Below, in pieces: positions 8,327-17,003 of a DNA stretch of 50,646 nt; positions within the stretch are counted from its first letter, which is position 1, and the number at the start of each line of letters is the position of its first letter. Position numbers and translations under genes: made by a program. Origin of the DNA: an uncultured Muribaculaceae bacterium (GTDB lineage: Bacteria; Bacteroidota; Bacteroidia; Bacteroidales; Muribaculaceae); the NCBI GenBank assembly GCA_910588065.1, contig CAJUPZ010000022.1:1-50646 (forward strand), read 5' to 3'. A model generated the notes under the pieces. It had not been told where the DNA came from and did not search any database. It worked only from the letters and a program-made list of their open reading frames with translations.

Positions 8327-9673
8327 TTACTGGGAAATACCGAATTTTTCCATACGGCGGTACAACGACTGGCGGGTGATGCCGAGCGCTTCGGCAGCCT
8401 TGCTCAGGTTGCCGTCATATTTTTCGAGCGCGTTGGTAATCGCCGCCCGTTCGAGGTCGTCGAGGGTGGCACCTTCGAGGGACGGGGCGTTTGCATTTGC
8501 ATTGCTGTCGGTGGGGGCTGCTGAGCGCTCAAAGTCGGCAGTATCAAGAATATCGGCTCCGCTCACAATCATGGTGCGCTCAACAAGGTTTTTGAGCTCG
8601 CGGATATTTCCGGGAAATGGTTGACGGGTGAGCCACTGCATGGCGTCGGCGGTGATTTCCGGAACTGATATGCCTGCAAGCCGGGCGTTTTCGCGGGCGA
8701 AATGGTTGACAAGCAGCGGAATATCCTCTCTCCTCTCGCGCAGCGGCGGCAGGCGGAGTGTTATGAGGTTGATGCGGTAATAAAGGTCCTCGCGGAAAGT
8801 GCGGGCGGCAACCATTGCCGGCAGGTCGGCGTTCGTGGCGCACACCACACGGATATCCACCTTGCGCGGCTTGCTGTCGCCGAGCGGTTCAAAGGTGTGT
8901 TGCTGCAGCACTCTGAGCATCTTCACTTGCGAGGCCGGGTCGAGGTCGCCTATTTCGTCAAGAAAAATAGTGCCTTTGTCGGCCATCTCGAAGCGGCCCT
9001 TGCGGGCGGCCACCGCACCAGTGAATGCGCCCTTGGTGTGGCCGAACATCTCGCTTTCAAACAGTGACTGGCTTATGCCGCCGAGGTTAACCATAACGAA
9101 AGGCTGCTTGCTCCGTGGGCTGTTGGTGTGAATAGCCTGGGCAATCATCTCCTTGCCGGTGCCGTTTTCGCCGAGAATAAGCACCGGCGCATCTGTCGGT
9201 GCCACGCGGGCAACAGTGTCGAGCACACCGCACAGCGCAGCGCTTTTGCCAATTATGCCACATCGGTTGAAACTGCCGGAAGCGTGCTGCGCCTGCTGTG
9301 GGGCGCTGTTTAGCTGCAGCGCGGTGTCGATGCGTTGCAGCAGCAGATGATTGTTCCACGGCTTTGTGATAAAATCAAAAGCCCCGCTCTGCATCCCTTC
9401 CACCGCCAGCGGTATGCTGCCCCAGGCTGTTATGAGGATAACCGGAACGGCAGGCTGAAAAATCTTGCACTTACGCAGCAGCTCGATACCCTCCTCGCCG
9501 GTTGTTGCCCGCGAGAAATTCATGTCCATGAGTATGAGCTGCAGCGGAGTAGACCTCACGATGTCGAGCGCCTCGTCGGGCGAGCCGACAGCCTCCACAT
9601 CGTAGCCGCTGCGCTTGAGGAGCACTCCAAGAGACAGCCTTATAGATTTGTCATCGTCAACAATCAGTATCAT
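8327..9673 (-). CDS. NtrC-family sigma54-dependent response regulator
   Basis: 448 residues. Receiver domain 1-120 with acidic pocket DDD (6-8), phospho-acceptor Asp50 (LILMDMNF) and Lys104. AAA+ domain about 135-370 with Walker A GENGTGKE (168-175), the sigma54-contacting GAFTGA loop (215-220) and Walker B GTIFLDEIGD (234-243). Fis-type helix-turn-helix at the C-terminus (KAAEALGITRQSLYRRMEKFG). Such proteins bind enhancer-like sites and use ATP to open sigma54 promoters. It is followed by its kinase gene. The most plausible target is the exporter operon, whose leader holds a sigma54-like site and a repeated palindrome (18302-18390). An intact GAFTGA loop argues that it is a true sigma54 activator. 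Confidence 0.95.
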   Translation of the reverse strand: MILIVDDDKSIRLSLGVLLKRSGYDVEAVGSPDEALDIVRSTPLQLILMDMNFSRATTGEEGIELLRKCKIFQPAVPVILITAWGSIPLAVEGMQSGAFDFITKPWNNHLLLQRIDTALQLNSAPQQAQHASGSFNRCGIIGKSAALCGVLDTVARVAPTDAPVLILGENGTGKEMIAQAIHTNSPRSKQPFVMVNLGGISQSLFESEMFGHTKGAFTGAVAARKGRFEMADKGTIFLDEIGDLDPASQVKMLRVLQQHTFEPLGDSKPRKVDIRVVCATNADLPAMVAARTFREDLYYRINLITLRLPPLRERREDIPLLVNHFARENARLAGISVPEITADAMQWLTRQPFPGNIRELKNLVERTMIVSGADILDTADFERSAAPTDSNANANAPSLEGATLDDLERAAITNALEKYDGNLSKAAEALGITRQSLYRRMEKFGISQ

Positions 9674-9703
9674 CCGCGTTTATTTTGTTGGGTTGCGATA
9701 GTA

Positions 9704-9711
9704 CAAAGGTA
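9704..9711 (-). promoter_or_regulatory. -7 element (TACCTTTG) before regulator gene
   Basis: On the minus strand TACCTTTG matches the Bacteroidetes -7 box, 30 bp before the regulator start. No clear -33 partner is visible. It suggests that the two-component genes can be made independently of the upstream TolC gene. Confidence 0.45.
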
Positions 9712-9741
9712 GCTGAAAATGCTTAAAAACAGGGGAAGAAC

Positions 9742-11220
9742 TCAGTTTTTAACGATTTTGTCAATGTCGGCGTCTATGCCGGTGCCATGTTCATAATCCC
9801 AGAGGGTGATTGAGCGGAGCTGATAGAAATAGAACCAGTAGCGGAACAGCTGGTTGATGTATTCCTGCCGGCTCTCGTCTTTTTTCACCTGCGAGTCGTT
9901 GAGGTCGAGCGTAGAGATACGTCCTATCAGGAAGGTTTCCACATTGGTGTTGTATCGCTTCTGGGCAATCGAGGATGCTTTGTCGGCAATCTGCAGCTGT
10001 TGCTGCTGGTTGCAGAAACGCTCCACGAGAATGAAGAGATCCTGATTGAAATTCTGTGTCTCCTGCCTGAGGCGGCTCTCCACCACCTGCCGGTTGCTCT
10101 CGGCCACTTTCACCTTGCCACGGCGTTTGCCCCAGTCCACAAGCGGAATGCTGAATCCCACCTCCACAATCTGATTGTCCTTCAGGTGGTTGTATGCCTG
10201 GCTGAATGAATGGTCGGTGCCGGTGTAGCCAACCTGGGCAAATAGGTTTATCTCGCGCATATTCGCTTTGGCCTTGGCAACCTCGTAGTCGGCCTCAAGC
10301 TGACGGCGGCGCAGGTTCTTGGCAAACTTATTGTTTGCGAGCGCGCGCTCGATAGCATCGGCAAAGGTCACATCAACGACCGGCACCACAGCCGGAGCCT
10401 CGGGAATCAGCTCCACATCCTCGCCGTAGTCAAGAAAAGAGCGGAGGGTGAACATATTGCTTTTGAGATTGCTCTGGCAGTCGGTGAGGTCGGAGTTTGC
10501 GTTGAGCAGGTTAAGCTCCATCTGCAGCAGGTCGTTCTCGCTTATCTGCCCCATGGCTCTCTTCTCTTTGGCCACCTCATAGAGCTTGGTGGCGTTGGCG
10601 AGGTTTTGGGTGGCGATGTCAACATTCTCCCTTGCCATGAGCAGATTGAAGAAATAGTTTATCGTTGTCATGGCCACAGTCTCTGTTTCGGTGAGAAACT
10701 GCGCTTTTGCCTCGGCGTATCGCACCGGCTCTATTTTGCGGTCCCATTTCACGGTGTTCACGCCGAAGATAGGTTGCCTGAGGGTGAGCGCCACGGGTAT
10801 TGTCATGAACTGATTGTATTTGTCGCCGCTCAGCTGACGGAGGTAGTCGATGGAAGTGTTGAGCGAAAGGGTGCCGCCGGTAAACCATATCTTCTGGTCA
10901 ACAGACAGCTCGCCGCTCATCTCCAGATAATTGTTGGGCACGAAGGAGTATGACCCCTCGGCATTCATGTATGAGCTGTATTGCTTGCGGTAGGCAGGCA
11001 CAGTGGCTGTGAAGTTGACCTCCGGCATAAGGCCTGCGCGGTAGGTGCGGTATTCCCAGTACGAGCTTCTGAGCTCATTGAGAGCCACTGCCGCATCCAC
11101 GCTTTTGGCGCGGGCGCGGGCAATGGCATCTTCAAGAGTCAGCTGCAGCGGTGTCGCACCGAAAGCGGCTGAAACGGAAGCTATAATCAAAAGTATGAAA
11201 GAAGTAGTTCTCATTGTCAT
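9742..11220 (-). CDS. TolC-family outer membrane efflux protein
   Basis: 492 residues with a signal peptide (SFILLIIASVSAAFGA), then LTLEDAIARARAKSVDAAVALNELRSSYWEYRTYRAGLMPEV, the usual opening of OEP/TolC channels. Two long helical repeats follow (about 185-260 and 385-470), with the turn motif RYNTNVETFLIGRISTLDLNDSQ near 440. TolC proteins form trimeric outer-membrane/periplasmic ducts. It is the last gene of the exporter operon, 8 bp after the final permease gene, so it should pair with the adaptor and ABC parts encoded upstream. Substrate unknown. Confidence 0.93.
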   Translation of the reverse strand: MTMRTTSFILLIIASVSAAFGATPLQLTLEDAIARARAKSVDAAVALNELRSSYWEYRTYRAGLMPEVNFTATVPAYRKQYSSYMNAEGSYSFVPNNYLEMSGELSVDQKIWFTGGTLSLNTSIDYLRQLSGDKYNQFMTIPVALTLRQPIFGVNTVKWDRKIEPVRYAEAKAQFLTETETVAMTTINYFFNLLMARENVDIATQNLANATKLYEVAKEKRAMGQISENDLLQMELNLLNANSDLTDCQSNLKSNMFTLRSFLDYGEDVELIPEAPAVVPVVDVTFADAIERALANNKFAKNLRRRQLEADYEVAKAKANMREINLFAQVGYTGTDHSFSQAYNHLKDNQIVEVGFSIPLVDWGKRRGKVKVAESNRQVVESRLRQETQNFNQDLFILVERFCNQQQQLQIADKASSIAQKRYNTNVETFLIGRISTLDLNDSQVKKDESRQEYINQLFRYWFYFYQLRSITLWDYEHGTGIDADIDKIVKN

Positions 11221-11228
11221 ATAGTGAT

Positions 11229-12473
11229 TTATTCATCTTTAAGAGCCTCTGCGGGCTGAATCTTCATGGCGCGGTTTGCCGGGAAGAAAATTCCGGCCAC
11301 CACCATTATCGCCATAAGGGCGAAAGCGATGAGAGCGTTGATAACAAGGTTTTTCCACACAAAGTAGCCGTAGAGCCAGGTGTTGAGCTCGTATTTGGCG
11401 AGCAGAGCGTCGATGACGAACGCAATCGGGGTTGCGATGACAAGGAGAATGAGTCCTTCGCTCACAAGGCGGGCAAACACCGAGGAGTTTGTGGCGCCGT
11501 TGACCTTGCGCAGGGCAATCTCCTGTACCCTCTGCTGAGTGCGGAACCAGAATGTGCCGAGCAGACCGAGGAAGATGTTGAGCAGCATGAATCCCATGCC
11601 CACATAGTAGTTGCGCTGCTGGTCGTAGTCGCCCTGCTGGTATGCCTGACGGATGTCGTCAAACGACTGCACATTGTTGAGGATATAGTTGCCTACATGA
11701 AACTGGGTCTGCGCCTCGGACATGAGGCTGTTGATGATATCCTTGTCCATGTCGGGGCGCACCCGGATGCATAGCTCGTCCATCCACAGTATGAACGAGG
11801 AGCCGGCTGCTTTTTCTGTAAACAGGCCAAATGAGGACCAAGGGCTGAAATCGGAATAGCGGACCGGCTTGAGGGGAGTGCCGGTTTCAACAAACATGGA
11901 GTCGCGCTCTACAGCTATAGTGCCTTTCTCAATATCCTGCACAAGCTTGGCATCGCTGCGTCTATATGTGAAGAAGTTATCGCTGAACAATATTTTTCCA
12001 TCTTCAAGCTCCTTGGCAATCTGCTCCGGAGTTTCGCCGTTTATGCCTTCGTAGCGAAACACTATAGGAAATTCCGAAGTGGCGATTCTACGCAGGCCTT
12101 GTGCCCAGATGCTGTCGTATTTGGCGGATAAGCCGCTGTTGCTGCTGTTGTAGGGATAAGAGTTCTGGGAGTAGCTTGCAGCCTCAACTTCGGGTCTGCG
12201 CTTCAGTCGGTTGAGAATCTCGTAGCGGTCCTCGGCCATCTGCTCCGGGGTACGGTCGGCGATATACTCGGGGCTCTTGTCGGTGAGCTCCTGCAGGGTG
12301 AGCAGGTAGCAGTGCTCGGTGTCGAAGCCCTTCGGCTCGGCGCTGATTGAGTATTGGGCAAAGAGGTAGTCGCTGATATACCACAGCACCACGCTCACAA
12401 TTATAAACTCGATGACAATCCACACATTGGACCGCCACTCGTTTAGCATTTGTCTGATAAGTTTCTTTTTCAT
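11229..12473 (-). CDS. FtsX/MacB-type ABC permease (A-type, second copy)
   Basis: 414 residues: one N-terminal membrane helix (about 17-40), a large periplasmic domain (about 45-280) and three C-terminal helices with the FtsX-family core (GLLGTFWFRTQQRVQEIALRKVNGAT, then LVSEGLILLVIATPIAF), ending PAEALKDE. MacB-like permeases use this layout for mechanotransmission rather than classical channel transport. Its start (MKKKLIRQMLNEWRSNVWIVIE) aligns with the permease at 13755-15029, so ATG 12473 is chosen over an in-frame ATG four codons upstream at 12485. Together with the preceding B-type permease it forms one of two similar A/B pairs served by a single ATPase gene. Confidence 0.9.
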   Translation of the reverse strand: MKKKLIRQMLNEWRSNVWIVIEFIIVSVVLWYISDYLFAQYSISAEPKGFDTEHCYLLTLQELTDKSPEYIADRTPEQMAEDRYEILNRLKRRPEVEAASYSQNSYPYNSSNSGLSAKYDSIWAQGLRRIATSEFPIVFRYEGINGETPEQIAKELEDGKILFSDNFFTYRRSDAKLVQDIEKGTIAVERDSMFVETGTPLKPVRYSDFSPWSSFGLFTEKAAGSSFILWMDELCIRVRPDMDKDIINSLMSEAQTQFHVGNYILNNVQSFDDIRQAYQQGDYDQQRNYYVGMGFMLLNIFLGLLGTFWFRTQQRVQEIALRKVNGATNSSVFARLVSEGLILLVIATPIAFVIDALLAKYELNTWLYGYFVWKNLVINALIAFALMAIMVVAGIFFPANRAMKIQPAEALKDE

Positions 12474-12487
12474 GACGGGATACATTT

Positions 12488-13762
12488 TTAGCGGTTAATG
12501 CCTGAAAGTGAGTCAACGATGCCAACCCGGGCGGAGCGCCAGGCGGGGATGGCACTGCACAGGAGGTTGAGGATAAAGCAGAAGAGGAGAGCGTAGGCAA
12601 AGGTGCTCCACTGCAGCAGCATCTCGGCAGAGATGCGGGTGTCCGAGGTGGAGAAGAGGTATGACCCGCCAAGCCATGCGAAGAGCACACACATCACCAG
12701 CCCGGCTGCTCCGGCGATAAGGGTAATGACAAGGTTTTCGAGGATAAGGCTCAGGGTTATGCGTCCGGCTGTGGCACCGAAAGCGCGCCTTACACCGATT
12801 TCGGCAGTGCGCCGGCGCATGCGGCTGCGGGTCATAGAGCTGAGGTTGATGGCGGGTACAAGCAGAAGGATTGCGTAGATAATCAGGTTTGTGCGCCGCG
12901 CCTTGTCCAGGTCCGGCTCAATATTGGCATACAGGCCGATAGATTGTTTCTCCTGGGTGTAGGGGCGGTTTCGGCCTATAAATTCGTAGCCTTCGGCCTC
13001 CTTCATGGCGGTGTTGATGCGAGCCAGGCGGGCGTCAATCTCATCGTGGATGCTCTGGAAATCATCGCTGCTGCGGGCAAGGATTGTTGCGCTGAGCTTC
13101 CCCATGTGTCCATCGTTCCACTCCTCGCGGTCAAGGCCGGCAGTGGTGTAGGGTATCCACGCCTCGGCATAGGCGGTGCTCGCGAGCTTGCTCACATCCT
13201 TCACCACGCCGACAACTGTGAACGGCGCCATGTCGATAAGCATCTCCCGGCCAATCACGTCGGTGGATTTGAACACCTTGCGGGCCATATCCTCCGACAG
13301 CACTATCTGCGGACGCGCGGCCTCAAAATCGGCCCGGTTGAATGGCGCTCCACTGATGAACGTGAAGTCAAACACCTTGAAAAACTCCGCATCGGTGGGT
13401 TTCAGTTTCACCGACACCGGGGTTTCGCCCGGCAGGGCAGCCGAGTTGATGGAGTAGAAAGCCTTGTATGCGGTGGTGGTTTCGGCAGATGAGAGGTCGC
13501 GGAGCAGCTCCTTGATGGTGGCATCGCTCAGCGGACCGTTTGAGTTGGCATCGCCCCAGTTCACATGGGTTATGCTGCCCATCTTGTAGTGGAGCATGCG
13601 CGAGCGATTGCTCTCGGGGGCGAAGTCGGCCACCTTGACCTGCTGCAGCATCACCACAACCATTATCAGAAATATGGAGAGAGCGGTGCCGATTGCGGTT
13701 ATGGCGCTGACAAGCGGCTGCTGCTTTAGTTCGTTGAAAATCTGTTTCATAGTTCTATTCAT
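12488..13762 (-). CDS. FtsX/MacB-type ABC permease (B-type, second copy)
   Basis: 424 residues with the MacB-like plan: N-terminal helix (about 18-42, AITAIGTALSIFLIMVVVMLQQV), a periplasmic domain with the FTVVGVVKDVS segment of MacB_PCD, and three C-terminal helices around LLLVPAINLSSMTRSRMRRRTAEIGVRRAFGA. It resembles the permease at 15038-16327 (shared MFLIMVVVMLxQV, DxAPESNR and NLSSMTRSR blocks). The start overlaps the stop region of the preceding gene by 8 bp, implying translational coupling; a second ATG lies four codons in. Part of the ABAB permease set. Confidence 0.9.
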   Translation of the reverse strand: MNRTMKQIFNELKQQPLVSAITAIGTALSIFLIMVVVMLQQVKVADFAPESNRSRMLHYKMGSITHVNWGDANSNGPLSDATIKELLRDLSSAETTTAYKAFYSINSAALPGETPVSVKLKPTDAEFFKVFDFTFISGAPFNRADFEAARPQIVLSEDMARKVFKSTDVIGREMLIDMAPFTVVGVVKDVSKLASTAYAEAWIPYTTAGLDREEWNDGHMGKLSATILARSSDDFQSIHDEIDARLARINTAMKEAEGYEFIGRNRPYTQEKQSIGLYANIEPDLDKARRTNLIIYAILLLVPAINLSSMTRSRMRRRTAEIGVRRAFGATAGRITLSLILENLVITLIAGAAGLVMCVLFAWLGGSYLFSTSDTRISAEMLLQWSTFAYALLFCFILNLLCSAIPAWRSARVGIVDSLSGINR

Positions 13763-15029
13763 CTTTAAGGGCTGAGGCGGGGTCTATGCGCATGGCCTTT
13801 AGGGCCGGATAGAACGAGCCGCAGATAATCATGATGGCGAGGAGAAGATAGGTGATAGCCACTGAGATTGCAAACATGCCGGTGGAGTAGTTAAACCGCT
13901 GCAGGTTCATGTTGAGCTCATTGTGGCATATGAGCCAGTCGATTGCAATGGCTATGGGGGTGACGAGAGTGAGAAGAATGAGTCCTTCGCTGACAATTCG
14001 GCGGAATATGTCGGCGTTTGTGGCACCGTTGATTTTGCGCATGGCTATCTCGGGTGTGCGCTGGCGGGTGCGGAACCAGAAAGTGCCGAGCAGGCCGAGA
14101 AACACGCTCACGAGCAGGAAGAGCATACATGCCACAAACTTGCGGGTAAAAACAGCTGTGTCGTGGTTGATAGTTCGCTCCATGGTGGAGTAAGGCTTTA
14201 TGTCAGAGATGTAGGTGTTGCCGAAGCGGTAGTAATTTGTGCGGTCGGCGTTGAAACGGCTGACAAAGTCTTTGGCGCGGTCAGCTTTCACCCTGATGCT
14301 GTAAGTGCGGGCCTCGGCGAGTATAGAGGGGTTATTGTCGTCAAGCCAGGTGATGAGGCCTATGTCGAGCATTGCGGGCTCGGTGTCGCGGCGCTTGAGA
14401 TACCTGATAACTCCACCGATTTCCACCTGTGATTCGCCATCCCATGAGTTTATCTGGGAGCCTACAAGTTGGGCGGCGTTTGTCGTGCTGTCGCCAACCG
14501 CGCGATGTCCTGCGGGAAAGTCGGTAATCAAGGCTTTGCCGCTGCGCAGGGCCTGCTTTAGCTGCTCGCGGGTCACACCCGGCACAGCGGGCTCCCACTC
14601 AAACACATCGAGGTGGCTCGGAGTGGCGGCCATGTAGCGCACCCCTATGCGGAGGCTGTCGGGCACGCGATACCACCCCTGGCCATAGTAGTTGAGCACA
14701 TATGGGTCGGCGTTGTAGCTGGTGCTCACCGCCGCTATGTCCGGGTTGGTGCGCAGGGCGTCGTAGAGCTTCGCCGCATCATCGGCGTTTTTCTGCTCGG
14801 CCTCCTCGCCATAGTCCACAAAATAAGGGCTTGCGCTGCCGGAGCGGCTGACTGATAGGGCATAGGTGTTTGTGATGTCAAAGCCGTTTGGCTCGCTCAC
14901 AGTGAGGGCATATGAATAGATGTAGTCGGTGATGAACCACACTATCACGCTTACGAGCAGCAGCTCTATTGCCAGCCACAGGTTGGCGCGCCACTCGTTG
15001 CGTGTCTGTTTCAGTAGTTTGCGTTTCAT
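13755..15029 (-). CDS. FtsX/MacB-type ABC permease (A-type, first copy)
   Basis: 424 residues, same layout as the A-type permease at 11229-12473: MKRKLLKQTRNEWRANLWLAIE, an N-terminal helix, a periplasmic region that carries sequence about SEPNGFD, and a C-terminal core GLLGTFWFRTRQRTPEIAMRKINGATNADIF followed by two helices and PASALKDE. The identical closing AxALKDE and the EPxGFD block show that the two A-type genes arose by duplication. It overlaps the next gene by 8 bp and follows the first B-type permease by 8 bp. Function as for the whole operon: an inner-membrane part of a tripartite exporter or envelope-stress machine. Confidence 0.9.
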   Translation of the reverse strand: MKRKLLKQTRNEWRANLWLAIELLLVSVIVWFITDYIYSYALTVSEPNGFDITNTYALSVSRSGSASPYFVDYGEEAEQKNADDAAKLYDALRTNPDIAAVSTSYNADPYVLNYYGQGWYRVPDSLRIGVRYMAATPSHLDVFEWEPAVPGVTREQLKQALRSGKALITDFPAGHRAVGDSTTNAAQLVGSQINSWDGESQVEIGGVIRYLKRRDTEPAMLDIGLITWLDDNNPSILAEARTYSIRVKADRAKDFVSRFNADRTNYYRFGNTYISDIKPYSTMERTINHDTAVFTRKFVACMLFLLVSVFLGLLGTFWFRTRQRTPEIAMRKINGATNADIFRRIVSEGLILLTLVTPIAIAIDWLICHNELNMNLQRFNYSTGMFAISVAITYLLLAIMIICGSFYPALKAMRIDPASALKDE

Positions 15030-15037
15030 TGGGCGGA

Positions 15038-16327
15038 TTATTTAGAGGTTGCGGCGAGGGCATCCACCGGATTGAGGCGGCTTGCGCGCCAGGCGGGGAT
15101 GCCGGTGCTGAGCAGGTTGAGGATGAAGCAAAACAGCAGTGCGTAGCCGAAGGTGCTCCATGCAAACAGCGCTGCCGGGCCGAGGGTGACTATAGTGTTG
15201 TAGGCGGCGAATGTGCCTGCCGAGTAGATGGTATCGAAAAAGAGGCTTCCGAAGCCAAACGACAGCAGCAAGCCTATGGCTCCGCCGGCAAGGGTGATGA
15301 GCATGTTTTCGCACAACACTGTCACAATAATGCTGCCGCGGGTGGCTCCGAAGGCACGCCTCACACCGATTTCGCCGGTGCGCCATGCCAGGCGGCTGCG
15401 GGTCATGGAGCTGAGGTTGATGGCGGGGACGAGCAGCAATATTGCGTAGACAATAAGCTGGTGGCGGTGCTCCTTGGCAAGGTCTGCCGGGTTGTTGGAG
15501 CCAACCTGCGCTCTTTCGCCCTCCTCGGTGTAGGGGGCGCCGTTGAAGTCCACCTCAATATTCTCAGCGGCTTTGAGTGCATTGAATTTGGCGAGGTTGG
15601 TCTTAATCTCCTCCTCAACCTCAGAGAGTGGCTGCCCCTCATGGGCAAGCACCGCCACAGCGTATTCGCCAATGCCCCATTGCGCGCTCCATTCGTCGAG
15701 CTCCTTGTAGGGGAGAGGAGTCCACACCTGGGAGTATGCCTTGTTGGTGACAGGCGACACCTCCTTTACCACTCCGCTAACACGGTGAGGCACCTCGTCA
15801 ATCTCAATGTCCCGCCCAACCGCTTCGTCGGCGCTATTGAAGAGCCGGCGGGCAATCGACTCGGTGATGACGGCCTTGCGCAGGTGGGACGCCACATCGG
15901 CTGAATCGTAGGGAGCGCCGGCAAGGAAGGTGAAGTCATACACACGGAAGTATTGCTCATCGGTGCTCTTGGTGTCGGCGATGAATCCTGCCACGCCGGG
16001 AGTGCTGACAGTCTGCTCATCGTTCCATTTGGTGAACACTGTGATGCGCTCGGGGGTTGTGAGCGGACGAAACACCGCGTCAATAACCGGAGCCCCGAGG
16101 CTGGAGGTGTTCATTATGTTGCTCTCCTTGGTGGTGTCACGACCGCGCATGAATGTAGCGTAGAGCAGACGGTGGCGGTTGCTCTCCGGAGCCAAGTCAA
16201 CCACGTTCACCTGGTTGAGCATCACCACCACCATGATAAGAAACATGGCGAGAGCGGTGCCGATAATCGTTACCCAGGCTATTACCGGCTGCGCTTTCAG
16301 TTCAGTTATTACCTGCTTTATCATCAT
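15038..16327 (-). CDS. FtsX/MacB-type ABC permease (B-type, first copy)
   Basis: 429 residues: N-terminal helix (AWVTIIGTALAMFLIMVVVMLNQV), periplasmic MacB_PCD-like domain with VPHRVSGVVKEVSPVTNKAY, and C-terminal helices with LLLVPAINLSSMTRSRLAWRTGEIGVRRAFGATRGSI. Its start codon overlaps the ATPase stop by 4 bp (ATGA), so the two are translationally coupled. It is the first of four permease genes after the ATPase. The paired arrangement suggests that this protein heterodimerises with the A-type permease encoded next. Confidence 0.9.
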   Translation of the reverse strand: MMIKQVITELKAQPVIAWVTIIGTALAMFLIMVVVMLNQVNVVDLAPESNRHRLLYATFMRGRDTTKESNIMNTSSLGAPVIDAVFRPLTTPERITVFTKWNDEQTVSTPGVAGFIADTKSTDEQYFRVYDFTFLAGAPYDSADVASHLRKAVITESIARRLFNSADEAVGRDIEIDEVPHRVSGVVKEVSPVTNKAYSQVWTPLPYKELDEWSAQWGIGEYAVAVLAHEGQPLSEVEEEIKTNLAKFNALKAAENIEVDFNGAPYTEEGERAQVGSNNPADLAKEHRHQLIVYAILLLVPAINLSSMTRSRLAWRTGEIGVRRAFGATRGSIIVTVLCENMLITLAGGAIGLLLSFGFGSLFFDTIYSAGTFAAYNTIVTLGPAALFAWSTFGYALLFCFILNLLSTGIPAWRASRLNPVDALAATSK

Positions 16328-16998
16328 AGCACCTGTCTACCGTCAAAGAATCGGACAATACGGTCGGTCTGCCGGGCCTGCTCCTCATTGTGGGTCACCA
16401 TCACGATTGTGCGGTCATCCTCTTTGTTGAGCTTGTGGAGCAGATCCATCACTTCGGCACCCATCTTTGAGTCAAGGTTGCCGGTGGGCTCGTCGGCGAG
16501 GATAATCTCGGGGTTGCCTACAATGGCGCGGGCAATTGCAACGCGCTGGCACTGACCGCCGGAGAGCTGCGCGGGCATGTGGCGCATACGGTGAGACAGC
16601 CCCACACGCTCAAGCACCTCCCTAACCTTTGCCTTGCGCTCGCTGTCGCTCAGACCGGAGCGGTATATCAGAGGCAGCTCCACATTGTCCATCACATTGA
16701 GCGAGGGTATGAGGTGGAAGCTCTGGAACACAAAGCCGAGGTTGTGGTTTCTGAACGCGGCGAGCGCGCGGTCCTTCATGCCGGCGGTGTCGGTGCCTTC
16801 GATTGTCACAGTGCCTTTGGTGGGGGTGTCAAGAAGTCCTATTATATTAAGGAGTGTGGACTTTCCGCATCCGGAGGGCCCCATGATGGATATGAATTCG
16901 CCTTTCTCCACTTCGATGTTCACATTTTCGAGAGCGGTTGTCTCGATTTCGTCTGTACGGTAAACTTTGCTGACGTTTTTTACTGAGATAATAGCCAT
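16324..16998 (-). CDS. ABC transporter ATPase, MacB/LolD type
   Basis: 224 residues with every ABC motif: Walker A GPSGCGKS (40-47), Q-loop FQSFHLIP, signature LSGGQ (145-149), Walker B ILADEPTG (about 166-173) and H-loop VTHNEEQA. This subgroup (LolD, MacB, FtsE) drives FtsX-fold permeases that extract lipids or proteins or transmit force across the periplasm. Being the only ATPase beside four permeases, it presumably powers both A/B pairs. It lies 5 bp after the adaptor gene. Confidence 0.95.
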   Translation of the reverse strand: MAIISVKNVSKVYRTDEIETTALENVNIEVEKGEFISIMGPSGCGKSTLLNIIGLLDTPTKGTVTIEGTDTAGMKDRALAAFRNHNLGFVFQSFHLIPSLNVMDNVELPLIYRSGLSDSERKAKVREVLERVGLSHRMRHMPAQLSGGQCQRVAIARAIVGNPEIILADEPTGNLDSKMGAEVMDLLHKLNKEDDRTIVMVTHNEEQARQTDRIVRFFDGRQVL

Positions 16999-17003
16999 TG
17001 TGC

